From NCBI RefSeq assembly GCF_014137995.1, contig NZ_JACGWV010000001.1:186001-250000 (forward strand): a stretch of 64,000 bases of DNA, in the 5' to 3' direction. The position numbers and the translations under genes were made by a program. Shown here piece after piece: positions 23,801 to 32,324 of the stretch (positions are counted from its first letter, which is position 1; each line of letters begins with the position of its first letter). This DNA comes from Promicromonospora sukumoe. Lineage in GTDB: Bacteria; Actinomycetota; Actinomycetes; Actinomycetales; Cellulomonadaceae. The notes beneath the pieces were generated by a model, which was not told where the DNA came from, made no database searches, and was given only the letters and a program-made list of their open reading frames with translations.

Positions 23801-25615
23801 TTGAAGATCAGGCGACTGAGCGCCGCCGTCGCAGTGGCCGCCAGTGGTGCGCTGCTGTTCTCGGCGTGCACCAGCCCGGCGGGCAGCGACGACCCGGCCG
23901 AAGGTGATGCCACTGCGACCTCGGCCGCGGCCGACGGCCCCTGCAAGGCGGACCTCGGGGACGTCACCACCGCTGACGGTGAGATCAAGGTGTCGGTCGA
24001 GGACGAGTTCCTCGGCTACAACTCGAACACCCCGGAGACCTACTCCACGTACAACAGCGCCGTGACCGACCGCCTCTTCGGGGGCTTCTACTACTTCGGC
24101 GCCGACGGCTCGATCTGCGCCGACGAGGAGTACGGCACCTACGAGGCGCTGTCCGAGGACCCGCTGCAGGTCCAGTACACCCTCAACGACGAGGCTGCCT
24201 GGTCCGACGGCACCCCGGTCACCTACGCGGACTACCTGCTCGACTGGGCCGCACAGGCGATCACCGAGGACGGCAAGGTCACGGAGGACGGCTCCGAGAC
24301 CCCGCTGTTCAACCACATCTCCGGCCTGACGCTGGGCGACTACGTCCCCGAGGGCCCGCAGGCGGACTCCCCGGACGCCAAGTCGTTCACCTACGACTAC
24401 GAGCGCGTGTACGCCGACTGGCGCATCCAGATCGGCTCGGCCTTCCCGGCCCACGTCGTCGCCGAGCAGGCGGGCATCTCCACCGAGGAGCTCGTCACCG
24501 CCATCCAGGACCTCGACCTCGACGTCCTGAAGGACGCCGCGAAGTTCTGGAACGAGGGCTGGCTGTCGCAGCCGGGCAACGTCCCGGACCCGGCGATCGC
24601 CCCGGTCAGCGGCCCGTACAACTTCAAGGCCGACGGCTGGGAGGCCGGCCAGTACATCACCCTCGAGGCGAACGACGCCTACTGGGGCACGCCCGCCGCC
24701 ACGAAGGAGCTCACGTTCCGCTTCGTCGCCGCCGACGCGCAGATCCAGGCCCTCGCCAACGGTGACCTCGACGTCATCCAGCCGAACGGCCCGACCGTCG
24801 ACACGGTGACGCAGCTCGAGCAGCTCGGTGACGCCGTCACGGTGGACACCAACCAGAACCTGACCTGGGAGCACCTCGACTTCAACTTCAACTCGGGCAT
24901 CTTCTCCGACAGCCTGGAGGCCCGTGAGGCGTTCGCGCTCTGCGTGCCGCGCCAGAAGATCGTGGACGACCTGATCAAGCCGATCGCCCCCGAGGCCGTC
25001 ATCATGAACGCCCGCGAGGTCTTCCCGTTCCAGGACAACTACGAGGACACCGTCTCGGGCTCCTACGACGGCCGGTACGACGAGGTCGACCTCGACGCCG
25101 CCAAGGAGAAGTTCGAGGCCGCGGGCCTCAAGGAGGGCGAGAAGGTTCGTATCGGCTACGCCGCGCCGAACCCCCGCCGTGCCGCCGAGGTCGAGGCCAT
25201 CAAGTCCTCGTGCGACCAGGTCGGCTTCGAGATCGTCGACTCCGCCGCGCCGGACTTCTTCGACAAGGACCTGCCGAACGGTGACTACGAGGTCGCCCTG
25301 TTCGCCTGGGCCGGCTCGGGCCAGATCGCCTCGGGCGAGAACATCTACTCCTCGACCGGTCAGCAGAACTACGGTGGCTACTCCGACGAGACCGTCGACG
25401 AGGCGTGGAAGACGCTCGCCTCGACCACGGACGAGGCGGTGCACGCCGAGCAGACCGTGATCATCGAGAAGCAGCTGTGGGACACGCTCTTCGGCATCCC
25501 GCTGTTCTCGCACCCGGGCGTCATCGCCAGCAGCTCCAGCCTGGAGAACGTCCGCAACACCGCCGCCCAGAGCGGCGTGCTGTGGACCTCCGAGCAGTGG
25601 GCCCGCGCCTCCTGA
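23801..25615 (+). CDS. Peptide-type ABC transporter substrate-binding lipoprotein
   Basis: A 604-residue family 5 solute-binding lipoprotein. Signal peptide LSAAVAVAASGALLFSAC gives a lipid-modified C23. The mature protein shows SBP_bac_5 landmarks: NTPETYSTYNSAVTDRLFGGFYYF, YTLNDEAAWSDGTPVTYADYLLDW, GPYNFKADGWEAGQYITLEANDAYWG. Ligands of the family are oligopeptides, dipeptides or other small polar solutes. Start is TTG at 23801, placed 5 bases after a perfect AGGAGGA. It heads a four-gene importer operon. A 13-bp hairpin after the stop may keep its message more abundant than the permease part. Confidence 0.93.
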   Translation: MKIRRLSAAVAVAASGALLFSACTSPAGSDDPAEGDATATSAAADGPCKADLGDVTTADGEIKVSVEDEFLGYNSNTPETYSTYNSAVTDRLFGGFYYFGADGSICADEEYGTYEALSEDPLQVQYTLNDEAAWSDGTPVTYADYLLDWAAQAITEDGKVTEDGSETPLFNHISGLTLGDYVPEGPQADSPDAKSFTYDYERVYADWRIQIGSAFPAHVVAEQAGISTEELVTAIQDLDLDVLKDAAKFWNEGWLSQPGNVPDPAIAPVSGPYNFKADGWEAGQYITLEANDAYWGTPAATKELTFRFVAADAQIQALANGDLDVIQPNGPTVDTVTQLEQLGDAVTVDTNQNLTWEHLDFNFNSGIFSDSLEAREAFALCVPRQKIVDDLIKPIAPEAVIMNAREVFPFQDNYEDTVSGSYDGRYDEVDLDAAKEKFEAAGLKEGEKVRIGYAAPNPRRAAEVEAIKSSCDQVGFEIVDSAAPDFFDKDLPNGDYEVALFAWAGSGQIASGENIYSSTGQQNYGGYSDETVDEAWKTLASTTDEAVHAEQTVIIEKQLWDTLFGIPLFSHPGVIASSSSLENVRNTAAQSGVLWTSEQWARAS

Positions 25616-25634
25616 CGCGAGCCTGACGTAGTAC

Positions 25635-25670
25635 CTGCGGGGAAGGGCGCCTCTGGTCCCTTCCCCGCAG
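25635..25670 (+). terminator. Intercistronic hairpin between lipoprotein and permease genes
   Basis: CTGCGGGGAAGGG (25635-25647) and CCCTTCCCCGCAG (25658-25670) are perfect 13-bp arms with a 10-nt loop. It starts 19 bases after the lipoprotein stop and probably acts as a partial terminator or RNA-stabilising stem. Confidence 0.75.
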
Positions 25671-25743
25671 GGCTGTGCGCACCCGATCAGGATTATTTCC
25701 AGTTCTGACCTGGGCGGATGGCGGCAATTTTCATCCTGTGTCC

Positions 25744-25749
25744 TATAGT
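25744..25749 (+). promoter_or_regulatory. Internal promoter -10 (TATAGT) before the permease genes
   Basis: TATAGT is embedded in GTGTCCTATAGTGACAC (25738-25754), a 5-bp inverted repeat around the hexamer, in an AT-rich stretch. No clear -35 is seen. It could give the permease/ATPase genes a separate, regulated promoter after the intercistronic hairpin. Confidence 0.5.
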
Positions 25750-25810
25750 GACACGCTGATCGCATTCCCCAGCAGACGCCGTGCTGCGTCCGCCTCGAAG
25801 GGTCCAACCC

Positions 25811-27331
25811 GTGCTCAAGTTCATCCTCCGGCGCATCGGCGCCTCGGCGCTCGTCCTGCTCGGCGCCTCACTGCTCGTGTACGTCCTGACCATCAACTCG
25901 GGCGACCCGCTCAAGGACCTGCGCGAGTCCAACGTCCAGAACAAGCAGCAGCTCATCGACCAGCGGACCGCGCTGTTGCGGCTCGACGATCCCTGGTACG
26001 AGCGCTACTGGGACTGGCTCAGGGGCGTCGGAGGCTGTTTCACCGGCAACTGTGACCTCGGCGTCACCGTGAACGGCGTCGACGTGCTCGGCCTGACGCA
26101 GCAGGCGGCCAGCTCCACGCTGCGCCTGGTGACCGTGGCCACGCTGCTCGCCATCGTCGTCGGCATCTCGCTCGGCATCCTCACCGCGATCCGGCAGTAC
26201 TCGGGCTTCGACTACTCGATCACGTTCAGCGCGTTCCTCTTCTTCTCGCTGCCGGTCTTCTGGGCGGCCACGCTGCTCAAGGAGTACGCGGCCATCCAGT
26301 ACAACAACTGGATAGCCGACGGGCACTACGCGCCGTTGACCATCGTGATAGTCGCGGTGGTGGCGGCCTTCCTGCTCCAGGCGGTCCTCGGCGGCACCAG
26401 GAAGCGCCGGCTGCTGACGGCGGCGGCCGTGTTCGCGTTCGTCATGATCACCCTCTTCGTCTTCAACGCCCTCAACTGGTGGCGCGAGCCGATGTTCGGC
26501 ATCGGCGGCGTCCTCGTCGTCTCGGTCGCCGCGGGTGTCCTCGTCACGTCGCTCGTCGCCGGCGTCCGCAACCGGCGCGCGCTGTACGCGGCGCTCACGA
26601 CATCCGCCGTCGGCACGATCTCGTACCTGGCCTTCGCGCCGCTCCTGGTCAACAGCCCGAGCTGGCTCCTGCTCGCGGGACTGTTCGTGCTGGCGATCGT
26701 GGTCTCCGTGGGGATCGGCGCCGCCTGGGGCGGCTACGCCCGCAAGCAGTCCATGCTCGTCACCGGCATCACCGGCGTCATCACCAGCCTCCTGGTCGTC
26801 GCCGACATCCTCATCGCGCACTGGTCCAGCTTCCTGGGCATCAAGTCCCGCCCGATCTCGACGATCGGCTCGCAGACGCCGAACTTCACCGGCGAGTTCT
26901 GGGAGCAGGTGCTCGACATGGGCACGCAGATCCTGCTGCCGACCGTCCTGCTCACCCTGGTCTCCGTGGCGAGCTACTCGCGGTACACGCGGTCCTCGAT
27001 GCTCGAGACGCTGAACCAGGACTACGTGCGCACCGGCCGGTCCAAGGGCCTGTCCGAGCGCGAGGTCATCGTCAAGCACGCGTTCCGCAACGCGCTGATC
27101 CCGATCACGACGATCATCGCGTTCGACTTCGCGGGCATCATCGGCGGCGCGATCATCACCGAGCAGGTGTTCGGCTGGAAGGGCATGGGTGCCCTGTTCC
27201 AGGACGGCCTGAACGCCGTCGACCCGGCGCCGGTGATGGCGTTCTTCCTCGTCACGGGCATCGCCGCCGTGCTGATGAACCTGCTGGCAGACATCGCGTA
27301 CGCGGCCCTCGACCCCCGGATCCGGCGCTGA
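25811..27331 (+). CDS. Peptide-type ABC permease (OppB-like), enlarged
   Basis: A 506-residue permease, well above the usual 310-340. The N-terminal TM and periplasmic region (FILRRIGASALVLLGASLLVYVLT) and the C-terminal transport core with the EAA loop (YVRTGRSKGLSEREVIVKHAFRNALIPI, about 410-437) are standard OppB/DppB. Between about residues 170 and 340 lie roughly six additional hydrophobic segments, for example APLTIVIVAVVAAFLLQAVL and WLLLAGLFVLAIVVSVGIG, splitting the core. Enlarged permeases of this kind occur in Actinobacteria; the role of the insert is unknown. GTG 25811 is chosen over an upstream frame opening because the hydrophobic N-terminus begins there. Confidence 0.9.
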   Translation: MLKFILRRIGASALVLLGASLLVYVLTINSGDPLKDLRESNVQNKQQLIDQRTALLRLDDPWYERYWDWLRGVGGCFTGNCDLGVTVNGVDVLGLTQQAASSTLRLVTVATLLAIVVGISLGILTAIRQYSGFDYSITFSAFLFFSLPVFWAATLLKEYAAIQYNNWIADGHYAPLTIVIVAVVAAFLLQAVLGGTRKRRLLTAAAVFAFVMITLFVFNALNWWREPMFGIGGVLVVSVAAGVLVTSLVAGVRNRRALYAALTTSAVGTISYLAFAPLLVNSPSWLLLAGLFVLAIVVSVGIGAAWGGYARKQSMLVTGITGVITSLLVVADILIAHWSSFLGIKSRPISTIGSQTPNFTGEFWEQVLDMGTQILLPTVLLTLVSVASYSRYTRSSMLETLNQDYVRTGRSKGLSEREVIVKHAFRNALIPITTIIAFDFAGIIGGAIITEQVFGWKGMGALFQDGLNAVDPAPVMAFFLVTGIAAVLMNLLADIAYAALDPRIRR

Positions 27332-27358
27332 GCGCGGGCCACGGCAGGAGACACAGAC

Positions 27359-28357
27359 ATGAGTGACATCAGGAACAGCAACCCCGGCGGCGAGGACTAC
27401 GAGCCGCAGGTCACGGCCACCGGAGTGGACGCGGTCGGCCTCGCCGCCGGCGGCTCCGCCGACCCGCTGCCCGGCGAGGACAAGTCCTACAGCCAGGGCC
27501 AGCTCGTCGCGCGCCGGTTCTTCCGGCACCGGGCCGCCCTCAGCTCGATGATCGTGCTGGGCATCATCATCGTGGTGGCGTTCACGTCCATCGGCGTCGG
27601 CGACATCCCCGGCTGGTGGCCCAAGGACTACCGGCTCCAGTACGACAAGATCGGCGACGGCGCGCCCACCTGGGAGTACCCCTTCGGTCAGGACACCGGC
27701 GGCAAGGACTACTTCGCGCTGGTCATGCGCGGCACGCAGTTCTCGCTGATCATCGCGTTCGCCGTAGGCATCATCTCCACGATCGTGGGCACGCTGATCG
27801 GCGCGCTGGCGGGCTTCTACCGCGGCTGGATCGAGTCGATCCTCATGCGGGTGACCGACGTCTTCATCGTCATCCCGCTGCTGGTGATCGCCGCGGTGCT
27901 GGGCAAGACGGCCGCGAGCTGGGGCATCCTCGGCCTGGCCCTCGTGCTCGGCCTCGTCACCTGGACGAGCCTGGCCCGCCTGGTGCGGGGCGAGGTGCTC
28001 TCGCTGCGCGAGCGCGACTTCGTGCTCGCGGCCCAGGCGGTCGGCACGGGCCCCTGGCGCATCATCACGCGGCACGTGCTGCCCAACGCCGTCGGCGTGA
28101 TCATCGTGTCCGCGACGCTGTCGATCTCGGCGGCGATCCTGCTCGAGACCTCGCTGAGCTTCCTCGGGTTCGGCGTCCAGCCGCCCGACACCTCGCTCGG
28201 CACGCTCATCTCCGAGTACCAGGCCGCCTTCACGACCCGGCCCTGGCTGTTCTGGTGGCCGGGCCTGATGATCCTGGCCATCGCCCTGTGCGTGAACTTC
28301 ATCGGCGACGGCCTGCGCGACGCGTTCGACCCCCGCCAGAACCGGACCAAGGACTGA
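27359..28357 (+). CDS. Peptide-type ABC permease (OppC-like)
   Basis: A 332-residue permease with an N-terminal cytoplasmic stretch of about 45 residues followed by the OppC_N segment (FFRHRAALSSMIVLGIIIVVAFTSIG) and five more TMs. The coupling loop is RDFVLAAQAVGTGPWRIITRHVLPN near 217-241, and the ETSLSFLGFGVQPPDTSLGTLI end is diagnostic of the OppC/DppC family. It pairs with the enlarged OppB-like permease. ATG follows CAGGAGACA. The ATPase gene begins 2 bases after its stop. Confidence 0.94.
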   Translation: MSDIRNSNPGGEDYEPQVTATGVDAVGLAAGGSADPLPGEDKSYSQGQLVARRFFRHRAALSSMIVLGIIIVVAFTSIGVGDIPGWWPKDYRLQYDKIGDGAPTWEYPFGQDTGGKDYFALVMRGTQFSLIIAFAVGIISTIVGTLIGALAGFYRGWIESILMRVTDVFIVIPLLVIAAVLGKTAASWGILGLALVLGLVTWTSLARLVRGEVLSLRERDFVLAAQAVGTGPWRIITRHVLPNAVGVIIVSATLSISAAILLETSLSFLGFGVQPPDTSLGTLISEYQAAFTTRPWLFWWPGLMILAIALCVNFIGDGLRDAFDPRQNRTKD

Positions 28358-28359
28358 GA

Positions 28360-30177
28360 ATGACGACTCTCGACATCAGCGCGCCGGGTTCGATCACGGC
28401 GTCCGGCGACGCGGTCCTCGCGTTCGAAGACCTCACCGTCACGTTCAAGACCGAGTTCGGCGACGTGCACGCCGTCAAGGGCATCGACCTGGAGGTCCGG
28501 CCCGGCGAGGTCGTCGCGCTCGTGGGCGAGTCCGGCTCGGGCAAGTCCGTCACGTCGATGACGGCGCTCGGCCTGCTGCCCCGCAACGCGCGCGTCGGCG
28601 GCACCATCCGCGTGGGCGACAAGGTGGTGGGCGCCCTCGACGGCCGCGGCCTGCGCGACATGCGCGGCAACGACGTGGCCATGGTGTTCCAGGAGCCCAT
28701 GACCGCGCTGAACCCGGTGCTCACCATCGGTGACCAGCTCACCGAGGGCCTGCAGCTGCACGGCATCGCCTACGGCAAGCAGGCCACGGCGCGCGCCGCC
28801 GAGCTGCTCGCCATGGTCGGCATCCCCGAGCCCGAGCGCCGGCTCAAGCAGTACCCGCACGAGCTCTCCGGCGGTCAGCGCCAGCGCGTCGTCATCGCCA
28901 TGGCGATCGCGTGCGACCCCAAGGTGATCATCGCCGACGAGCCCACGACGGCCCTCGACGTGACCGTGCAGGCCGACATCCTCGACCTGCTGCGCTCGCT
29001 CAAGGACAAGCTGAACACCGGCATCCTGCTGATCACCCACAACATGGGCGTCGTGGCCGACATGGCCGACCGCGTCGCCGTCATGCTCAAGGGCGACCTC
29101 GTGGAGACCGGGACCGCCGACCAGGTGCTCAACCACCCGCGGCACGAGTACACCAAGCGCCTGCTGGCCGCGGTGCCTCACCTGGGTTCCGGCCCGGGCC
29201 AGTTCGGCGACGTCGCGCCCGTGCAGGCCGCCCCCGAGGACGTGCCCGCCCTCGACCTGAACAACCTGGTCATCGAGTACCACCGGCTGGGCAAGCCGAC
29301 CTTCCGGGCCGTCGACGACGTGTCGCTGTCCGTGGCGCAGGGCGAGATCGTCGGCCTGGTGGGCGAGTCGGGCTCCGGCAAGTCCACCATCGCGAAGTGC
29401 GCGCTGGGCCTGATCCCCGCGGCCTCCGGCTCGGTGTCGATCCTCGGCACCGACTTCGGCAGGATGCGGGGCAAGGAGCTCAAGGCGCTGCGCAAGCGCA
29501 TCGGCGTGGTGTTCCAGGACCCGGCGTCCTCGCTCAACCCGCGCCTGCCGATCGGTGACGTGATCGCCGAGCCGCTCGTGGTGCACAAGGAGGGCGACGA
29601 CCGGTCGCGCCGTCGCCGGGTGCTGGAGCTGCTCGACGCCGTCGAGCTGCCCCGCAGCGTCTACAACCGCTACCCGCACGAGCTCTCGGGCGGGCAGCGC
29701 CAGCGCGTCAGCATCGCCCGCGCCCTGACGCTCGACCCCGAGCTGCTGGTCGCGGACGAGCCGACGTCGGCCCTGGACGTCTCCGTGCAGGCCAACGTGC
29801 TCAAGATGTTCACGGCGCTGCAGGAGCGGTACAAGTTCGCCTGCCTGTTCGTGAGCCACGACCTCGCGGTGATCGACCTGCTGGCCCACCGCGTGGTGGT
29901 GCTGCAGAGCGGCCGCATCGTGGAGCAGGGCCCGCGCGAGGAGGTGCTGCACAACCCCCGCGAGGAGTACACGCAGCGGCTCATCGCGGCGGCCCCCGTG
30001 CCGGAGCCGCTGGAGCAGCGCCGCCGTCGCGAGGCGCGGCACGCGCTGCTGAACAAGCTCGGCGAGGACATCGCGGAGCTGCACGTGGAGGACGACTACG
30101 AGCGGCCGCGGCCCAAGCAGGACGAGGGCGGCAACGCCTCCGGCCTGGGCGGCCTCATGGGCGGCGGCGACAGCTGA
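28360..30177 (+). CDS. Fused double ATPase of peptide-type ABC transporter (OppD-OppF)
   Basis: A 605-residue protein joining both ATPases of the importer. Domain 1 (about 20-275, DppD-like): Walker A GESGSGKS, signature LSGGQRQRVVIAMAIA, Walker B VIIADEPTTALD. Domain 2 (about 300-560, DppF-like): GESGSGKST, LSGGQRQRVSIARALT, LLVADEPTSALD. Each domain ends with the oligopeptide-specific C-terminal extension (HPRHEYTKRLLAAVPHL; NPREEYTQRLIAAAPVPEP). Fused forms of this type are common in Actinobacteria. The last 50 residues are charged and glycine-rich. A long palindromic repeat separates it from the convergent gene. Confidence 0.94.
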   Translation: MTTLDISAPGSITASGDAVLAFEDLTVTFKTEFGDVHAVKGIDLEVRPGEVVALVGESGSGKSVTSMTALGLLPRNARVGGTIRVGDKVVGALDGRGLRDMRGNDVAMVFQEPMTALNPVLTIGDQLTEGLQLHGIAYGKQATARAAELLAMVGIPEPERRLKQYPHELSGGQRQRVVIAMAIACDPKVIIADEPTTALDVTVQADILDLLRSLKDKLNTGILLITHNMGVVADMADRVAVMLKGDLVETGTADQVLNHPRHEYTKRLLAAVPHLGSGPGQFGDVAPVQAAPEDVPALDLNNLVIEYHRLGKPTFRAVDDVSLSVAQGEIVGLVGESGSGKSTIAKCALGLIPAASGSVSILGTDFGRMRGKELKALRKRIGVVFQDPASSLNPRLPIGDVIAEPLVVHKEGDDRSRRRRVLELLDAVELPRSVYNRYPHELSGGQRQRVSIARALTLDPELLVADEPTSALDVSVQANVLKMFTALQERYKFACLFVSHDLAVIDLLAHRVVVLQSGRIVEQGPREEVLHNPREEYTQRLIAAAPVPEPLEQRRRREARHALLNKLGEDIAELHVEDDYERPRPKQDEGGNASGLGGLMGGGDS

Positions 30178-30190
30178 CCACCACCCTCTG

Positions 30191-30240
30191 AACGTGTCAG
30201 ACCCTCAGGTCACCCCGGTGACCTGAGGGTCTGACACGTT
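30191..30240 (+). repeat. Dispersed palindromic repeat, copy B
   Basis: 23-bp perfect arms (30191-30213 and 30218-30240), starting AACGTGTCAGACCCTCAGG, with loop CCCG. It lies between convergent genes and can serve as a two-way terminator. Relative to copy A the variable triplet in the stem differs on both arms in a way that keeps pairing. Confidence 0.9.
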
Positions 30241-30249
30241 GTGCTGGTG

Positions 30250-31218
30250 CTACTCCGCGGCGTCGACCGTGATGCGGACCTCGCCCGGGCGCAGCCGCGT
30301 CTCGGCGTCGACCCACGCGGCCTCGTCGCGCAGCCACACCTGGTCGTCCACGTGGACCTCGACGGCCTGCGTGGACTGGGCCGTCGCCACCGCCCACTGG
30401 CCGGTGGCCCAGGCGCCCCGCGCGGGGTCGTCCGGCGTCAGGGGGGTCGCGTCCACCGTTACGGTCGCCGACGCCGGGTCCTGCCGGTTCGGGTCCGCCG
30501 CACCGGTCGCGGGCGCGAGGCCCAGGTCCCGGCCCAGGCGGCCCGCCACCACGTCGCGGGCGGCGTCGGGGGCGATCTGGTCGGCGTCGGCCACGGGGGC
30601 GAGCTCGCAGGACAGCGCCGCGGGGGAGTTGCCCGTCAGGGCGGAGGCCCAGGCGCGGGACCGCGTCTCGTGCTGCGCGTAGGCGTCGGGGTAGGCGGAA
30701 CGCTGCACGGTCTGCGCCGCGTCCGTCACCTCCATGTCCTCGTACCCCTCGACCTTCACCAGCACGTCGTAGAAGGCGTTGGTCGAGTAGACCGGGTCGA
30801 GGATCTGGTTCGCGTCGCCCCAGCCCTGGGACGGTCGCTGCTGGAACAGCCCGACCGAGTCCCGGTCGCCGTAGTCGATGTTGATGAGCTTCGACTCCTG
30901 CAGCGCCGTGGCCAGGCCGATCGTCGCCGCGCGGGCCGGCAGGCCGCGGGCGACCGCCGTCCCGGCCACGAGCGCCGCGTTGTCCGCCTGGTCGGGCGAG
31001 AGGTACCAGTTCGAGCCGTCGAGCACCGCGGTGCACCGCTCGGTGACGGGCCCCGAGCCCGCCAGCCGGTTCAGCCCGACGACGACGCCGACCGTGGCGA
31101 CCACGCACACGGCGCCGATCGCGACGGCGTACTTCAGGGCGCGCCCGAGCGGCCGTCGCGGCGTCGAGCCGTCTACGGGTGGCGGGACCGGTGGGCCGGT
31201 CTCGGCCAGCACTGCCAT
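30250..31218 (-). CDS. Membrane-anchored protein with lysozyme-like pattern
   Basis: A 322-residue protein: a proline-rich cytoplasmic start, one membrane anchor (YAVAIGAVCVVATVGVVVGL, about 30-49) and an external part. The stretch ATIGLATALQESKLINIDYG with DSVGLFQQRPSQGWG (about 123-137) resembles the actinobacterial lysozyme/transglycosylase-like fold, with E108 where a catalytic acid would be. Peptidoglycan cleavage is not proven, and binding-only forms exist. The C-terminal 120 residues look like a separate beta-rich domain ending in LRPGEVRITVDAAE. Start is the ATG at 31218 with GGGAGCT upstream. Confidence 0.7.
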   Translation of the reverse strand: MAVLAETGPPVPPPVDGSTPRRPLGRALKYAVAIGAVCVVATVGVVVGLNRLAGSGPVTERCTAVLDGSNWYLSPDQADNAALVAGTAVARGLPARAATIGLATALQESKLINIDYGDRDSVGLFQQRPSQGWGDANQILDPVYSTNAFYDVLVKVEGYEDMEVTDAAQTVQRSAYPDAYAQHETRSRAWASALTGNSPAALSCELAPVADADQIAPDAARDVVAGRLGRDLGLAPATGAADPNRQDPASATVTVDATPLTPDDPARGAWATGQWAVATAQSTQAVEVHVDDQVWLRDEAAWVDAETRLRPGEVRITVDAAE

Positions 31219-31334
31219 GCGGAGCTCCCTGTCGTCCGGGGCGGTATCAGGAGGGCCACGAATTGTAATCCGCCTGGTCAGGGATGGTGCAAAACGGGTC
31301 GGGCTGGTGCCTCGGCTCGCGTGCCTGGCTTGCC

Positions 31335-32282
31335 TCAGTTGGCGTGCAGCACCTCGTTGAGCTCGATGCCGACGCCGGTCCGGTCGAGCACCTCGACGGC
31401 GCCCGTGGTGGAGTTGCGCCGGAACAGCAGGTTGCTGCGGCCCGCGAGGTCGCGTGCCTTGACGGGGGCGGTGCCGTCGCCGTACGGGTCGGCCGCCGCG
31501 CCGAGCACCGTCACCTTGGTGCCCGCGGTGAGGTACAGGCCGGCCTCGACCACGCAGTCGTCGCCCAGGGGGATGCCGAGGCCCGCGTTGGCGCCCAGGA
31601 GGCAGCGCTCGCCGAGCGACACGACCTGCTTGCCGCCGCCCGACAGGGTGCCCATGATCGAGGCGCCGCCGCCGACGTCGGACCCGTCGCCGACGGTGAC
31701 GCCCGCCGAGATGCGGCCCTCGACCATCGAGACGCCGAGCGTGCCCGCGTTGAAGTTGACGAAGCCCTCGTGCATCACGGTGGTGCCGGGGGCGAGGTAC
31801 GCGCCCAGACGGACCCGGTCGGCGTCGGCGATCCGGACGCCCGACGGGACGATGTAGTCGACCATGCGGGGGAACTTGTCGACGCCGAAGACGGTGACGT
31901 GCCCGCGGGCGCGCAGCCGCAGGCGGGTCTCCTCGAAGCCCTCGACGGCGCACGGGCCGGCGCTGGTCCAGACCACGTTGGTCAGGGCCCCGAAGATGCC
32001 GTCCATGTTCAGCCCGTGCGGCTGGACGAGACGGGCCGAGAGCAGGTGCAGCCGCAGGTAGGCGTCGGAGACGCTCTTGGGCGGGTCGGCGAGGTCGATC
32101 TGCGTGGTCACGACCTCCAGCCGGACCCGGCGCACCTCGTCCGTGCCGGTGGCCGCCGTGAGCGTCTCCGGCGGGGTGGCGCCGGCGGGCGCGTCGCCGA
32201 GGGCGGGCGCCGGGTACCAGGTGTCGAGGGTGGTGCCGTCGTCGGCGATCGTGGCAAGGCCGAAGCCCCATGCGGTCGTCAT
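31335..32282 (-). CDS. dapD: Tetrahydrodipicolinate N-succinyltransferase
   Basis: A 315-residue left-handed beta-helix acyltransferase of the actinobacterial DapD type. It converts tetrahydrodipicolinate and succinyl-CoA to N-succinyl-2-amino-6-oxopimelate in lysine and meso-diaminopimelate synthesis. The hexapeptide region runs through about 155-255 ([70 protein letters not shown]), with the catalytic-acid and substrate-binding segments in that stretch. It is divergent from dapE with 42 bases between start codons. The minus-strand -10 TAGGCT precedes the ATG by 6 bases, so the mRNA is leaderless. Confidence 0.95.
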   Translation of the reverse strand: MTTAWGFGLATIADDGTTLDTWYPAPALGDAPAGATPPETLTAATGTDEVRRVRLEVVTTQIDLADPPKSVSDAYLRLHLLSARLVQPHGLNMDGIFGALTNVVWTSAGPCAVEGFEETRLRLRARGHVTVFGVDKFPRMVDYIVPSGVRIADADRVRLGAYLAPGTTVMHEGFVNFNAGTLGVSMVEGRISAGVTVGDGSDVGGGASIMGTLSGGGKQVVSLGERCLLGANAGLGIPLGDDCVVEAGLYLTAGTKVTVLGAAADPYGDGTAPVKARDLAGRSNLLFRRNSTTGAVEVLDRTGVGIELNEVLHAN

Positions 32283-32288
32283 GCGTCC

Positions 32289-32318
32289 AGCCTAACGGCC
32301 GCGAACAGCACCTAGGCT
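32289..32318. promoter_or_regulatory. Interlocked divergent leaderless promoters of dapD and dapE
   Basis: AGCCTA (32289-32294; TAGGCT on the minus strand) is the -10 of dapD, and TAGGCT (32313-32318) is the -10 of dapE. Each hexamer lies about where the -35 of the opposite promoter would be, so the 42-base gap is a symmetric module. Each -10 ends 6 bases before its start codon. Confidence 0.7.
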
Positions 32319-32324
32319 TGCCCT

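Noticed and set aside
23738..25807. 689-codon minus-strand frame over the peptide-binding lipoprotein gene
   Set aside because: No domain is recognisable; the plus-strand frame has a lipobox and family 5 binding-protein motifs.
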